Below, piece after piece: positions 33,073 to 43,909 of a stretch of DNA of 64,000 bases (position 1 is its first letter; each line of letters begins with the position of its first letter). A program made the translations under genes and the position numbers. A model generated the notes under the pieces. It was given only the letters and a program-made list of their open reading frames with translations. It was not told where the DNA came from and did no database searches. Location: positions 18,481 through 82,480 of the forward strand of contig JACRAF010000033.1 in assembly GCA_016213505.1 (NCBI GenBank), in the 5' to 3' direction. The stretch is from Devosia nanyangense. Its GTDB lineage: Bacteria; Pseudomonadota; Alphaproteobacteria; Rhizobiales; Devosiaceae.

Positions 33073-33576
33073 ATGCTGAAGGCAATTGTGTCGGCCGGTG
33101 CGCTGTCGGTTCTGATGATTGGTGGGGCGGCTGCGGCTGATCTCGTGCTTGCGCCACCAATGGTCGACGACGTCGCCGTCTCGGATTGGGATGGCGTGTA
33201 TGCAGGCCTGACCGGCGCCGCATGGTTCCAGGGAGGCGTTATCTTCCCCGCGGTCGGCGTCGAGCTTGGCGCGAACTTCGTGTCTGGTGACCTGCTATTC
33301 GGCGTCGAGGGCGACCTTGCCTACTACTGGACGAGCGGCAATTTCGACGCTGGTTTGACGGGCCGCGTCGGTGTGGTCCTCAACGATACGGCGGTCCTTT
33401 ACGGGAGCATCGGCGTCGGCGCGCTGTCGGACGGCGTCAGCTTCTATGTGCCGGTCGGCGTCGGTGCCGAATTCATGCTCACCGAATCGGTCTCGCTCGA
33501 TCTGTCCGGGGAATATCTGATCGGCAACGGCTTCACTGCCACGCGCATCGGCGCGGCTCTGGACTGGCACTTCTGA
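33073..33576 (+). CDS. Small outer-membrane beta-barrel protein, array member 4
   Basis: 167 residues from the ATG at 33073, behind a GGAGGC ribosome site. The signal peptide ends AAAA-ADLV; DWDGVYAGLTGAAW opens the mature barrel and LDWHF closes it. The segment YVPVGVGAEFMLTESVSLD is nearly the same as in member 2 (YVPVGVGAEVAVAENVTIK), the strongest pairwise similarity in the array. A terminator follows. Confidence 0.74.
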   Translation: MLKAIVSAGALSVLMIGGAAAADLVLAPPMVDDVAVSDWDGVYAGLTGAAWFQGGVIFPAVGVELGANFVSGDLLFGVEGDLAYYWTSGNFDAGLTGRVGVVLNDTAVLYGSIGVGALSDGVSFYVPVGVGAEFMLTESVSLDLSGEYLIGNGFTATRIGAALDWHF

Positions 33577-33598
33577 TCTACTGCTGGACTTCTCTTCA

Positions 33599-33624
33599 AA
33601 AAGGGCCTCGGAAGGGGCCCTTTT
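33599..33624 (+). terminator. Rho-independent terminator after array member 4
   Basis: Stem AAAAGGGCC / GGCCCTTTT (33599-33607 and 33616-33624) with an 8-base loop, then CGTTTG. Confidence 0.75.
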
Positions 33625-33775
33625 CGTTTGTGGGGCCAGTGCCAAGCCGGGCCGCCAGCACTGTTGCCCTGCTGCAACGCCTGCCGCATTGTCGCCAACC
33701 GCAAACCCGACCGTTGCTTGTGAATCTGTCCAGATCGGCGCAGTACATGGTCGAAATATGGTTTGGGGCCAAAAG

Positions 33776-34276
33776 ATGAAGTCTCTGAGCGCTGTTGTAC
33801 TTGGTCTTGCGGCGGCGACCCTGATGTCGGCCCCGTCGATGGCGGCCGATCTCATGATCGACACACCAGCCGTCGTGCCCAGCTCGTCGGTCAATTGGGA
33901 CGGCTTCTACGCCGGTATCCAGGCCGGATACGACCTCGACGGCTACGCGCCGGTGCAGGGCGTCATCGGTGCCAACATGACCGCCAGCGAATCGTTCCTC
34001 ATCGGCATCGAACTGGCTATCGGGCCTTATTTCGACGTCGGCGGCGGCGGCGGTCCTGGTTATCAGGGCTACCTGGTCGGCCGTGCGGGCGTCCTGGCCG
34101 GGCCGGCGCTGTTCTACGGCATGGCCGGTGTGAACGACGTCGACGGCGGTTTCGACTGGATCGTCGGCGTAGGCGCCGAGTTCTCGGTGGCCGACAACGT
34201 CTCGGCGCGCTTCCAGATCGCCCAGTACGACACGTCGTTCACCGACTTGACCGCCGGCGTGTTCTGGCACTTCTGA
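33776..34276 (+). CDS. Small outer-membrane beta-barrel protein, array member 5
   Basis: 166 residues from the ATG at 33776; its ribosome site (GGGG, 8 bases away) is weaker than in the other members. The signal peptide ends SMA-ADLM. NWDGFYAGIQAGYDL opens the mature part and FWHF ends it; VGAEFSVADNVSARFQIAQY matches the paralogues. A central Gly-rich loop GGGGGPGYQGY is unique to this copy. It is the last of the array, followed by a terminator and then the nuo operon. Confidence 0.74.
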   Translation: MKSLSAVVLGLAAATLMSAPSMAADLMIDTPAVVPSSSVNWDGFYAGIQAGYDLDGYAPVQGVIGANMTASESFLIGIELAIGPYFDVGGGGGPGYQGYLVGRAGVLAGPALFYGMAGVNDVDGGFDWIVGVGAEFSVADNVSARFQIAQYDTSFTDLTAGVFWHF

Positions 34277-34303
34277 GTCGATCTCCCGAATTCACCTGAT
34301 GAG

Positions 34304-34334
34304 GGCCCCGCGCTAGCGGGGCCTTCGGTTTTTT
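34304..34334 (+). terminator. Rho-independent terminator after array member 5
   Basis: Stem GGCCCCGC / GCGGGGCC (34304-34311 and 34316-34323) with a GCTA loop, then TTCGGTTTTTT. It separates the array from nuoA. Confidence 0.87.
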
Positions 34335-34506
34335 GCCGCACGTCGCGCTGTGTCGGCCGGCACATTCCGCCCGTGTTTTCCCTTGAATCGAGGGAGGGCG
34401 TGGGCTAAGCCCGTGACACCGATTTCGCGCCGTCCCAGGGGCCCATCATTGCCCTTTGGCCCGCGCTTACCGGCCGGTCCTCCCCGGCCGCCAGACAGGC
34501 CGCAGA

Positions 34507-34872
34507 ATGAACGATCTGCTCAGCGACTACCTGCCGATAGTGATCTTTGTCGGCCTATCCGGCGTGATCGGGTTGGCCCTGCTGATCGCGCCCTTCATCA
34601 TCGCGGTGAAAAGCCCCGACCCCGAGAAGGTCTCGGCCTATGAATGTGGGTTCGACGCGTTCGACGACGCGCGCATGAAGTTCGACGTGCGATTCTACCT
34701 GGTGTCGATCCTCTTCATCATCTTCGATCTCGAAGTCGCGTTCCTGTTCCCCTGGGCGGTGGCGTTCAAGGATGTCGGGTTGTTCGGCTTCTGGTCGATG
34801 CTCCTCTTCCTCGGCGTTTTGACAGTCGGGTTCATCTACGAATGGCGGAAGGGCGCGCTCGAATGGGATTGA
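34507..34872 (+). CDS. nuoA: NADH-quinone oxidoreductase subunit A
   Basis: 121 residues with three membrane helices (about 7-30, 60-85 and 92-112). The conserved loop [25 protein letters not shown] is clear in its parts YECGFD and [10 protein letters not shown], with the acidic FDLEVAF helix of the quinone-proximal membrane arm. It opens the 14-gene nuo operon for proton-pumping complex I. The ATG at 34507 has a weak ACAGG ribosome site; longer frames upstream lack support. The stop overlaps nuoB by 10 bases. Confidence 0.95.
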   Translation: MNDLLSDYLPIVIFVGLSGVIGLALLIAPFIIAVKSPDPEKVSAYECGFDAFDDARMKFDVRFYLVSILFIIFDLEVAFLFPWAVAFKDVGLFGFWSMLLFLGVLTVGFIYEWRKGALEWD

Positions 34873-35300
34873 CCGAGACCCTCGTCGCGCCGGCGCCGCG
34901 AGGCGTCCTCGATCCGCGCACCGGCAGGCCGATCGGCGCGGATGATCCGTATTTCGTCGAGATTAACAACGAGCTCGCCGACAAGGGTTTTATCGTCACC
35001 GCCACCGACGAGCTGATCAACTGGGCCCGCACCGGCTCGTTGATGTGGATGACCTTCGGGCTCGCCTGCTGTGCCGTCGAGATGATCCAGATGTCGATGC
35101 CGCGCTACGTCGTCTCGATGGGCAGCTGCGCCAATGGCGGCGGCTACTACCACTACTCGTATTCGGTGGTGCGCGGCTGCGACCGCATCGTTCCCGTCGA
35201 CATCTATGTCCCGGGCTGCCCGCCGACGGCCGAGGCGCTGCTCTACGGCCTGCTTCTGCTGCAGAAGAAGATCCGCCGCACCGGCACGATCGAGCGCTAG
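34863..35300 (+). CDS. nuoB: NADH-quinone oxidoreductase subunit B, internally deleted
   Basis: 145 residues; alphaproteobacterial NuoB is usually 170-195. NuoB holds the terminal 4Fe-4S cluster N2 that passes electrons to quinone. The four ligands remain: two in GLACCAVEM, one in MGSCANGGG, one in VPGCPP. However, MSMPRY (77-82) runs straight into VVSMGSCA, whereas the family has about 45 residues there (including RASPRQSD, VAGTLTNKM and a second PEPRY). The loss is in frame and its edges coincide with the repeated PRY codons. The subunit may be non-functional, or the assembly may be collapsed here. Confidence 0.88.
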   Translation: MGLTETLVAPAPRGVLDPRTGRPIGADDPYFVEINNELADKGFIVTATDELINWARTGSLMWMTFGLACCAVEMIQMSMPRYVVSMGSCANGGGYYHYSYSVVRGCDRIVPVDIYVPGCPPTAEALLYGLLLLQKKIRRTGTIER

Positions 35301-35303
35301 GAC

Positions 35304-35927
35304 ATGACCATGGGGGACGTGTCCAGCCTTTCACCGATCGAGGCGCTTCAATCGCGCGTGTCCGCGCTGCTCGGCGACCGGATCGTCGAGCAGACCATCG
35401 CCTTCGGCGAACTGACGCTGCGGCTGCACCGCGAAACGGTGCTCGACGCCGTCCGCTTGTTGCACGACGACGAGGCGTGCCGGTTTGTCTCGATCATCGA
35501 CGTCTGCGGGGTCGATTACCCCGAGCGCGACGAGCGCTTCGACGTGGTCTATCACCTGCTGAGCCCCACCAAGAACCTCCGCATCCGGCTGAAAGTCCGC
35601 ACCGACGCCGACACGCCCGTGCCCTCGATCACGCCGGTCTTTCCGGGGGCCGACTGGTTCGAGCGCGAGGCCTACGACTTTTATGGAATCCTGTTCTCCA
35701 GCCACCCGGACCTGCGCCGCATCCTCACCGACTACGGCTTCGACGGCTACCCGCTGCGCAAGGACTTTCCCACCACCGGCTATGTCGAGGTCCGCTACGA
35801 CGAGGAGCGCAAACGCGTCGTTTACGAACCGGTGAAGCTGGCACAGGAATTCCGCCAGTTCGACTATTTGTCGCCGTGGGAAGGCACGGACTATGTGCTG
35901 CCGGGGGATGAGAAGGCGAAGCAATGA
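35304..35927 (+). CDS. nuoC: NADH-quinone oxidoreductase subunit C
   Basis: 207 residues. The 30-kDa subunit signature is intact: [39 protein letters not shown] and [23 protein letters not shown]. It belongs to the peripheral arm beside NuoB and NuoD. It starts 3 bases after nuoB. Downstream, an unrelated cassette of about 450 bases separates it from nuoD, which normally follows directly. Confidence 0.95.
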   Translation: MTMGDVSSLSPIEALQSRVSALLGDRIVEQTIAFGELTLRLHRETVLDAVRLLHDDEACRFVSIIDVCGVDYPERDERFDVVYHLLSPTKNLRIRLKVRTDADTPVPSITPVFPGADWFEREAYDFYGILFSSHPDLRRILTDYGFDGYPLRKDFPTTGYVEVRYDEERKRVVYEPVKLAQEFRQFDYLSPWEGTDYVLPGDEKAKQ

Positions 35928-35955
35928 GGGTGGCAGTCGACAATCTATTGAAGGC

Positions 35956-36407
35956 GGCAGTCGGCAGTCGGCAGTCGGCAGTCGTATGGCACTCTGGGGG
36001 GCAGGGCCATGGCGATCGAGTCTTATCGAGATTTGCGGGTTTGGCAGTCCGCGATGGACTTGGCCGAAGCCTCCTATCGACTGACGGCGACATTTCCGAA
36101 GGACGAGAAGTTCGGACTAGTCTCTCAAATTCGTCGCGCCTGCGCATCCATTCCAGCAAACATTGCGGAAGGGTATGGGCGGGACTCGAAAGGCTCGTAT
36201 GCCCAGTTTCTGAAGGTCGCCCAAGGGTCTCTCAAGGAGCTCGAAACGCACTTGCTGCTTGCAGAGCGGCTAGGTCTGATTGCCGCGGGCACGTCTCATC
36301 CGGTTCTCGCGTTGTGCGACGCGTTGGGGCGGATGCTACGGTCGCTCATTCGGGCAATCGAACGCAGCCCGAGTTGAGCGATTGCCGACTGCCGACTGCC
36401 GACTGCC
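35956..36407. other. Heptamer-built 25-bp inverted repeats enclosing a four-helix-bundle gene
   Basis: The left arm is (GGCAGTC)x4 at 35956-35983, the right arm (GACTGCC)x3 at 36387-36407 preceded by TGCC. Positions 35956-35980 and 36383-36407 are perfect inverted copies of 25 bases. A further single GGCAGTC occurs at 35932-35938. The module lies wholly between nuoC and nuoD. In the polycistronic nuo mRNA the arms would pair into a long duplex, an expected RNase III substrate, like the ends of intervening sequences in 23S rRNA, which carry the same gene family. No transposase is present. Confidence 0.75.
36009..36377 (+). CDS. Four-helix-bundle protein, 23S rRNA intervening-sequence (S23/IVP) family
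   Basis: 122 residues. The family pattern is complete: YRDLRVWQSAMDLAEASYRL, FPKDEKFGLVSQIRRA, SIPANIAEGYGR (the hallmark) and YAQFLKVAQGSLKELETHL. Proteins of this family were first seen inside intervening sequences of 23S rRNA and form four-helix-bundle pentamers; the biochemical role is unknown. Here the gene is placed between nuoC and nuoD, inside an inverted repeat, and is read in the operon direction. Its base composition (more AT than nuo genes) suggests acquisition from elsewhere. Confidence 0.9.
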   Translation: MAIESYRDLRVWQSAMDLAEASYRLTATFPKDEKFGLVSQIRRACASIPANIAEGYGRDSKGSYAQFLKVAQGSLKELETHLLLAERLGLIAAGTSHPVLALCDALGRMLRSLIRAIERSPS

Positions 36408-36422
36408 AATTCGAGGCCGCCG

Positions 36423-37613
36423 ATGACTGAAGCCGACGTCCGCAACTTCACGATCAACTTTGGGCCGCAGCATCCGGCGGCGCACGGCGTGCTTCGGCTG
36501 GTGCTCGAGCTTGACGGCGAGGTCGTTGAACGAGTCGATCCCCATATCGGGCTGCTTCACCGCGGCACCGAGAAGCTGATCGAGACCAAGACCTATCTTC
36601 AGGCCATTCCTTACTTCGATCGCCTCGACTATGTCGCGCCGATGAACCAGGAACACGCCTTCTGCCTCGCGGTCGAGCGGCTGCTGGGCATCGAGGTGCC
36701 GTTCCGCGGCCAGCTGATCCGCGTGCTCTATGCGGAAATCGGGCGGCTGCTCAGCCACCTCCTCAACGTTACGACCCAGGCGCTCGATGTCGGCGCGCTG
36801 ACCCCGCCACTGTGGGGCTTCGACGAGCGCGAAAAGCTGATGATCTTTTACGAGCGCGCCTCGGGCAGCCGCATGCATGCGGCCTATTTCCGGCCGGGCG
36901 GCGTGCATCAGGATTTGCCGCAGGCGCTGATCGACGATATCGGCGCGTTCTGCGACCCGTTCCTGAAGGTGCTCGACGATCTCGAGGGCCTGATGACGGG
37001 CAACCGCATCTACATGCAGCGCAACGCCGACATCGGCGTCGTGTCGCTCGAGGACGCCTGGAAGTGGGGATTTTCCGGCGTGATGATCCGCGGCTCCGGC
37101 GCCGCCTGGGACCTGCGCAAGGCGCAGCCTTACGAGTGCTACGATCAGCTCGATTTCGACATCCCGATCGGCAAGAACGGCGACTGCTACGACCGCTACC
37201 TGGTCCGCATGGACGAGATGCGCCAGGCGATCCGGATCATGAAACAGGTGCTCGACCTGCTCAATTCGCCCAAGGGGCAGGGGCCGGTCAATTCGTCCGA
37301 CGGCAAGGTGGTACCGCCCAAACGGGGCGAGATGAAGCAGTCGATGGAAGCGCTGATCCATCACTTCAAGCTCTACACCGAGGGCTACAAGGTGCCGGCC
37401 GGCGAGGTCTATGCGGCGGTCGAGGCGCCCAAGGGCGAGTTCGGCGTCTATCTGGTCTCCGACGGCACCAACAAACCCTATCGCTGCAAGATCCGCGCGC
37501 CCGGTTTTGCGCATCTGAGCGCCATGGACATGATGACCCGCGGCCACATGCTGGCGGACGTCTCCGCCATCCTCGGTTCCCTCGATATCGTCTTCGGTGA
37601 GGTCGATCGCTGA
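36423..37613 (+). CDS. nuoD: NADH-quinone oxidoreductase subunit D
   Basis: 396 residues, full length. The 49-kDa subunit motifs are present: [57 protein letters not shown] and the C-terminal DIVFGEVDR. It forms the quinone pocket with NuoB. It begins 16 bases after the right arm of the inverted repeat, so its ribosome-binding region partly derives from the inserted module. The stop codon overlaps the nuoE ATG by one base. Confidence 0.97.
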   Translation: MTEADVRNFTINFGPQHPAAHGVLRLVLELDGEVVERVDPHIGLLHRGTEKLIETKTYLQAIPYFDRLDYVAPMNQEHAFCLAVERLLGIEVPFRGQLIRVLYAEIGRLLSHLLNVTTQALDVGALTPPLWGFDEREKLMIFYERASGSRMHAAYFRPGGVHQDLPQALIDDIGAFCDPFLKVLDDLEGLMTGNRIYMQRNADIGVVSLEDAWKWGFSGVMIRGSGAAWDLRKAQPYECYDQLDFDIPIGKNGDCYDRYLVRMDEMRQAIRIMKQVLDLLNSPKGQGPVNSSDGKVVPPKRGEMKQSMEALIHHFKLYTEGYKVPAGEVYAAVEAPKGEFGVYLVSDGTNKPYRCKIRAPGFAHLSAMDMMTRGHMLADVSAILGSLDIVFGEVDR

Positions 37614-38583
37614 TGTCCGTCCGCCGTCTCGCCGCCGATGCTGTTCAGCCTGCCAGTTTCGCGTTCTCGTCCGAGAACCAGACCTGGGCCGAAAAAGTCA
37701 TTGCCCGCTATCCCGCCGGCCGCCAGCAATCGGCGGTGATCCCGATCCTGTGGCGCGCGCAGGAGCAGGAAGGCTGGGTCACCCGCGCCGCCATCGAGGC
37801 GGTCGCGCGCATGCTCGGCATGGCCTATATCCGCGTGCTCGAAGTCGCGACCTTCTACACCCAGTTCCTGCTGAAGCCGGTCGGCACCGAGGCCCACATC
37901 ATCGTCTGTGGCACGACCCCGTGCATGCTGCGCGGCGCCGGTGAGCTGATCGAGGTGTGCCAGCACAAGATCGCCCACGACCCGCTCGAGGTTTCGGCTG
38001 ATGGCAAGCTCAGCTGGGAAGAAGCCGAGTGCCTCGGCGCCTGCGTCAACGCCCCGATGATCATGATCGGCAACGACACCTACGAGGACCTCACGGTCGA
38101 GAGTTTCGAGGGCATCGTCGAGTCTTTCCGCGCCGGCAACGGCAAGTCGGTGACGCCCGGCCCCCAGATCAAGCGGCAGTTCTCGGCCGCCGAGGGTGGA
38201 GCCACGACGCTGCTCGAAACGCCTTCCGCCCAGCGGACCTACAAGCCGTTCCCGCCGCCACCACCCCCGCCGGCCCCCGCGGCGCCGGCAGTCGCGCCAG
38301 CGCCCGTTGCTGTTGCCGAACCCACCAACAAGGGCCGGGGCAGCGAAGTGGCCGAGGAGGGGGCTCCGGCGCTCAAGGATCCCAAAGGGGCGTCCAAGGT
38401 CTCCGAAGCCAAGGCCGAAGGTGAGCGCCTGAAAGCCGACGCTGCCGCCAACGCCAATGGCGAGCCCAACCGCGCCATGCGCGAGGACGCAACCGGCGCG
38501 GAATCGCCAGCCGGCAAGATCGACGGCGGCAAGGCCCCGCGCAAACCGCGCGCCAAGAAGACTCCGCCGGAAGGTACTGCCTG

Positions 38584-38584
<1 letters not shown>
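37613..38584 (+). CDS. nuoE: NADH-quinone oxidoreductase subunit E with extended C-terminus
   Basis: 323 residues. Residues 1-185 are the thioredoxin-like 24-kDa subunit with 2Fe-2S cysteines in CGTTPCML and CLGACVNAP. The remaining ~135 residues are a low-complexity Pro/Ala/Lys-rich tail ([11 protein letters not shown], later [10 protein letters not shown]), as seen in several Hyphomicrobiales. NuoE is part of the NADH-dehydrogenase module with NuoF and NuoG. Start and stop overlap the neighbours by one base each (TGATG), so the three genes are translationally linked. Confidence 0.95.
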
Positions 38585-39891
<1,307 letters not shown>

Positions 39892-39893
39892 AG

Positions 39894-40229
39894 ATGGCGG
39901 CCGAACCGAACAAGATCGTGGCATTCCTGGGTGAACTCTTCGATCCGGACGAGAATCTTGGTCGAACAAACTCGGCCGAAAGGGCGACGATGGTTGTCGT
40001 CGGATCGGTTGCCGCGGTATTCGCCGCTGCTCCCGGGTGGAATTCCGGAGGCCTCGGCGGCGCGCTCCTGTATGGGTTGGTCGCGGGAGGAGTGGGTGCC
40101 TTCTTCGGTCCGTTGGTCCGCCTTGCCTTTGCAAAGGTGCTGACGTTCGGCCTCGGCATGGCAATTCTTGGCGGTGCCATCTTGTTGGTCACAGCATTCT
40201 TCGCGCTCCTGTGGGGTGTCGGTAAGTGA
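39894..40229 (+). CDS. Small membrane protein inserted between nuoF and nuoG
   Basis: 111 residues from the ATG at 39894, three bases after nuoF. Two or three hydrophobic segments (about 35-50, 56-72 and 84-107) predict an inner-membrane protein. The segment GGALLYGLVAGGVGAFFGPLV is Gly-rich. I do not recognise the family. Tight spacing on both sides (overlap of one base with the next gene) shows that it is part of the operon. It is not a known complex I subunit. Confidence 0.62.
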   Translation: MAAEPNKIVAFLGELFDPDENLGRTNSAERATMVVVGSVAAVFAAAPGWNSGGLGGALLYGLVAGGVGAFFGPLVRLAFAKVLTFGLGMAILGGAILLVTAFFALLWGVGK

Positions 40230-40696
40230 TGCACGTCGCTGAGCTCAATATCGGCCGGTTGAACTACCCGATCGACGATTCCCGTATGGCGGATTTCGTC
40301 GACAATCTCGGGCGCGTCAATGCGATGGCCGAGCGCATGCCGGGCTTCGTCTGGCGGCTCGTTGGCGACGGTTCGAACGATGGCGCGCTCGATCTGCGAC
40401 CCTATCCCGATCCCATGATGGCCGTGAACATGAGCGTGTGGGAGACGGTCGAGCATCTCGAGCAGTTCGTCTGGAAGACCGTCCACCAGCGCTTCTACAA
40501 TCGCAAAGCCGAGTGGTTCGAGCCGATGAAGTCGCATCACTTCGTGATGTGGCCGGTCGAGGAGGGGGACATTCCTTCGCTCGAGGAAGCCAAGGGGCGT
40601 CTCGAACATCTCGAGACGCACGGCAATTCCGATTTTGCCTATGACTGGGCCCATTTGGAGCACATCAAGCTCTGGATGAGCCAGAGGTGCGGGTAG
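40229..40696 (+). CDS. DUF3291 family protein
   Basis: 155 residues from the ATG at 40229, whose first base is the last base of the previous stop (TGATG); a GTG one codon earlier is possible. The pattern HVAELNIGRLNYPIDDSRMADFVDNL, RMPGFVWRL, NMSVWETVEHLEQFVWKTVHQRFYNRK and FVMWPVEEG is that of DUF3291, a dimeric alpha/beta-barrel monooxygenase-like fold. No function is established. It ends 3 bases before nuoG. DUF3291 inside a nuo operon is unusual. Confidence 0.82.
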   Translation: MHVAELNIGRLNYPIDDSRMADFVDNLGRVNAMAERMPGFVWRLVGDGSNDGALDLRPYPDPMMAVNMSVWETVEHLEQFVWKTVHQRFYNRKAEWFEPMKSHHFVMWPVEEGDIPSLEEAKGRLEHLETHGNSDFAYDWAHLEHIKLWMSQRCG

Positions 40697-40699
40697 CAA

Positions 40700-42808
40700 A
40701 TGGCCAATATCAAAGTCGACGGCAAGCTGGTCGAGGTTCCCGACTATTTCACCCTGATGCAGGCGGCGGAAGCGGCGGGCGCCGAGATTCCGCGCTTCTG
40801 CTACCACGAGCGCCTGTCGGTCGCCGGCAATTGCCGCATGTGCCTCGTCGAAGTGAAGGGCGGGCCGCCGAAACCGCAGGCCTCCTGCGCCATGTCGGTC
40901 AAGGACCTCCGGCCCGGCCCGGACGGCTCGCCGCCGGAGATGTTCACCAACACGCCAATGGTCAAGAAGGCCCGCGAAGGCGTGATGGAATTCCTGCTGA
41001 TCAACCATCCGCTCGATTGCCCGATCTGCGATCAGGGCGGCGAGTGCGACCTGCAGGACCAGGCGATGGCCTATGGCGTCGACACCTCGCGCTATGCCGA
41101 GAACAAGCGCGCCGTCGAAGACAAATACATGGGGCCGCTGGTCAAGACCTCGATGAACCGCTGCATCGCCTGCACGCGCTGCGTCCGCTTCACCACCGAG
41201 GTTGCCGGGGTGTCCGAGATGGGCGCGCTCGGTCGCGGCGAGGACATTGAGATCACCACCTACCTCGAGCAGGCGCTGACCAGCGAGCTCTCAGGCAATA
41301 TCGTCGACCTCTGTCCGGTCGGGGCGCTGACGTCGAAACCCTACGCCTTCGCCGCCCGGCCGTGGGAACTGGTGAAAACCGAATCCATCGACGTGATGGA
41401 CGCCCTCGGCTCCAACATCCGCGTCGACAGCCGCGGCCGCGAAGTGATGCGCATCCTGCCGCGCGTCAATGACGCGGTGAACGAGGAGTGGATTTCCGAC
41501 AAGACCCGCCATGTCTGGGACGGGCTCAAGTCGCAGCGGCTCGATCGGCCCTACGTCCGCAGGAACGGCAAGCTGACCGCCGCCAGCTGGGACGAGGCCT
41601 TCGCCGCCGTCGCCGGCGCCATTAAGGCCTCGGGCATGGGCAACAAGGTCGGCGCCATCGCCGGCGATCTGAGCGCCGTCGAGGACATGTACGCGCTCAA
41701 GGCGCTGATGACGGCGCTCGGCTCGGGCATGACCGATGTTCGTCCGCCGATGTCGGGCATCGATCCGTCGATGCCGCGCTCGGCCTACCTCTTCAATCCA
41801 ACCATTGCCGGCATCGAAGACGCCGATGCGATCCTGATCGTCGGCTCGAACCCGCGCAAGGAAGCGCCGGTGCTCAATGCGCGCATCCGCAAGACCTGGC
41901 GCGCCAGGGGCATTCCGATCGGCGTCATCGGCGATCATGCCGACCTGACCTATGCCTACGACTATCTCGGCGATGACCTCTCGGTGCTGGCGAAAGTCGC
42001 GGTGGGCGAAGGGTTCGGCGCGACCATGAAGGCGGCGAAGAAACCGCTGGTGATCGTCGGCGAGGGCGCCGTCTCCCATGGCGCGCAGTGGAACAAGCAG
42101 ATCGGCCGCGACGTCATTGCACTCGCCAGCAGGATCGCCACCATGGGCGACATCGCCGAGGGCTGGAACGGCCACGCGCTGCTCCACAACGCGGCGTCGC
42201 GCGTCGGCGGCATCGATATTGGCTTCGTGCCGCACAATGGCGGCGTCTGCTCGGCCGATCAGGTCAAACTCGCCGGCAAGGACGAGCTCTCGGTGCTGTT
42301 CCTGCTCGGCGCCGACGAATACGACACATCTGCGATGGGCAAGGCGTTCGTGGTCTATGTCGGCACGCATGGCGATGCCGGCGCGCACCGCGCCGACGTG
42401 ATCCTGCCGTCCGCCGCCTACACCGAGAAGTCGGGCACCTACGTCAACACCGAGGGCCGGGTGCAGGTCGGCGAGCGTGCCGTATTCCCGCCGGGCGAGG
42501 CCAAGGAAGACTGGGCGATCTTCCGCGCGCTGTCGGCCGTGCTCGGCATGCCGTTGCCGTTCAACTCGCTGCGCGACCTGCGCAAGGCGATGTACGCCGA
42601 ATTCCCGCACCTCGCGCAGATCGACCAGATCGTTCCGGCCGGCATCGAGGGCGTGCGCGACCTCGCGGGCCGCGAGATCAAGACGACGTCGGCCAAGCTG
42701 TTCTCGCCGATCGGCGATTTCTACCTCACCAACCCCATCGCGCGCGCCTCGGCCATCATGGCCGAGTGTTCGCAGATGCAGGCTGGCCTGAAGCAGGCGG
42801 CGGAGTAA
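40700..42808 (+). CDS. nuoG: NADH-quinone oxidoreductase subunit G
   Basis: 702 residues. The N-terminal ferredoxin-like region carries clusters N1b ([16 protein letters not shown] ... ASCAM), N5 with the His ligand ([18 protein letters not shown]) and N4 ([11 protein letters not shown], later CPVGALTSK). The rest is a molybdopterin-oxidoreductase-like domain without cofactor role. It is the large electron-relay subunit of the peripheral arm. The length fits the alphaproteobacterial form (~690) rather than the longer E. coli type. Confidence 0.97.
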   Translation: MANIKVDGKLVEVPDYFTLMQAAEAAGAEIPRFCYHERLSVAGNCRMCLVEVKGGPPKPQASCAMSVKDLRPGPDGSPPEMFTNTPMVKKAREGVMEFLLINHPLDCPICDQGGECDLQDQAMAYGVDTSRYAENKRAVEDKYMGPLVKTSMNRCIACTRCVRFTTEVAGVSEMGALGRGEDIEITTYLEQALTSELSGNIVDLCPVGALTSKPYAFAARPWELVKTESIDVMDALGSNIRVDSRGREVMRILPRVNDAVNEEWISDKTRHVWDGLKSQRLDRPYVRRNGKLTAASWDEAFAAVAGAIKASGMGNKVGAIAGDLSAVEDMYALKALMTALGSGMTDVRPPMSGIDPSMPRSAYLFNPTIAGIEDADAILIVGSNPRKEAPVLNARIRKTWRARGIPIGVIGDHADLTYAYDYLGDDLSVLAKVAVGEGFGATMKAAKKPLVIVGEGAVSHGAQWNKQIGRDVIALASRIATMGDIAEGWNGHALLHNAASRVGGIDIGFVPHNGGVCSADQVKLAGKDELSVLFLLGADEYDTSAMGKAFVVYVGTHGDAGAHRADVILPSAAYTEKSGTYVNTEGRVQVGERAVFPPGEAKEDWAIFRALSAVLGMPLPFNSLRDLRKAMYAEFPHLAQIDQIVPAGIEGVRDLAGREIKTTSAKLFSPIGDFYLTNPIARASAIMAECSQMQAGLKQAAE

Positions 42809-42811
42809 CCC

Positions 42812-43909
42812 ATGCAATTCGTCGCTGCAGCGCTGGACTACCTGCTCGGCATCCCGCTCTTGGGCTGGGGCACGCAGATCGGCTTCGTCTATAAGGCCCT
42901 GCTGTTCCTCGTCGCGCTGCTGATCTTCACCGCCTACATCCTGCTCGCCGACCGCAAGATCTGGGCGGCGGTGCAGGTGCGGCGCGGTCCCAACGTGGTC
43001 GGGCCGTTCGGCCTGCTGCAATCGTTCGCCGACCTGTTGAAGTTCGTCTTCAAGGAGCCGGTGATCCCGGCCAGCTCCGACAAGGTGGTGTTCTTCATCG
43101 CCCCGCTGGTGACCTCGGTGCTGGCGCTCTCGGCCTGGGCGGTGATCCCGCTCGATGCCGGCTGGGCCCTCGCCAACATCAACGTCGGCGTCCTCTACAT
43201 CTTCGCCATCAGCTCGCTGGGCGTCTATGGCATCATCATGGCCGGCTGGGCGTCGAACTCGAAGTACGCCTTCCTCGGGGCGCTCCGCTCGGCCGCGCAG
43301 ATGGTGAGCTACGAGGTCTCGATCGGCTTCGTCATCATCACCGTGCTGCTCGTCGTCGGCTCGCTGAACCTATCCGACATCGTCACGGCGCAGAGCCAGA
43401 TGGGGCTCGCGCATATGCTCGGCGTGCCGTGGCTGAGCTTCCTCGACTGGTTCTGGCTGCCGCTGTTTCCGATGTTCATCATCTTCTTCATCTCGGCGCT
43501 GGCCGAGACGAACCGGCCGCCTTTCGACCTGCCGGAAGCCGAGTCCGAACTGGTCGCCGGCTTCATGGTCGAGTACTCCTCGACGCCCTACCTGCTGTTC
43601 ATGCTGGGCGAGTACATCGCCATCCAGCTGATGTGCGCGATGACGACCATCTTCTTTCTCGGCGGCTGGGCCTCGCCGATCGACCTGCCGCCCTTCACCT
43701 GGGTTCCGGGCTGGATCTGGTTCATCCTCAAAGTCTGCGCGGTGTTCTTCATGTTCGCCATGGTGAAGGCGTTCGTGCCGCGCTACCGCTACGATCAGCT
43801 GATGCGGATCGGCTGGAAGGTGTTCCTGCCGCTGTCGCTGATCGCCGTCGTCGTCGTCGCGGGCGTTCTGCAGTACACCGGCTGGGGCTGGCACGGAGGA
43901 GGGATGTGA
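42812..43909 (+). CDS. nuoH: NADH-quinone oxidoreductase subunit H
   Basis: 365 residues with about eight membrane helices. The conserved quinone-site loops [20 protein letters not shown] and [21 protein letters not shown], plus [15 protein letters not shown], are intact. NuoH joins the membrane arm to the peripheral arm and lines the quinone chamber. Its stop overlaps the nuoI start by one base (TGATG). Confidence 0.97.
   Translation: MQFVAAALDYLLGIPLLGWGTQIGFVYKALLFLVALLIFTAYILLADRKIWAAVQVRRGPNVVGPFGLLQSFADLLKFVFKEPVIPASSDKVVFFIAPLVTSVLALSAWAVIPLDAGWALANINVGVLYIFAISSLGVYGIIMAGWASNSKYAFLGALRSAAQMVSYEVSIGFVIITVLLVVGSLNLSDIVTAQSQMGLAHMLGVPWLSFLDWFWLPLFPMFIIFFISALAETNRPPFDLPEAESELVAGFMVEYSSTPYLLFMLGEYIAIQLMCAMTTIFFLGGWASPIDLPPFTWVPGWIWFILKVCAVFFMFAMVKAFVPRYRYDQLMRIGWKVFLPLSLIAVVVVAGVLQYTGWGWHGGGM

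Noticed and set aside
36009..36377. The S23 gene as evidence for a broken rRNA operon here
   Set aside because: No rRNA sequence flanks it; both sides are complete nuo genes.
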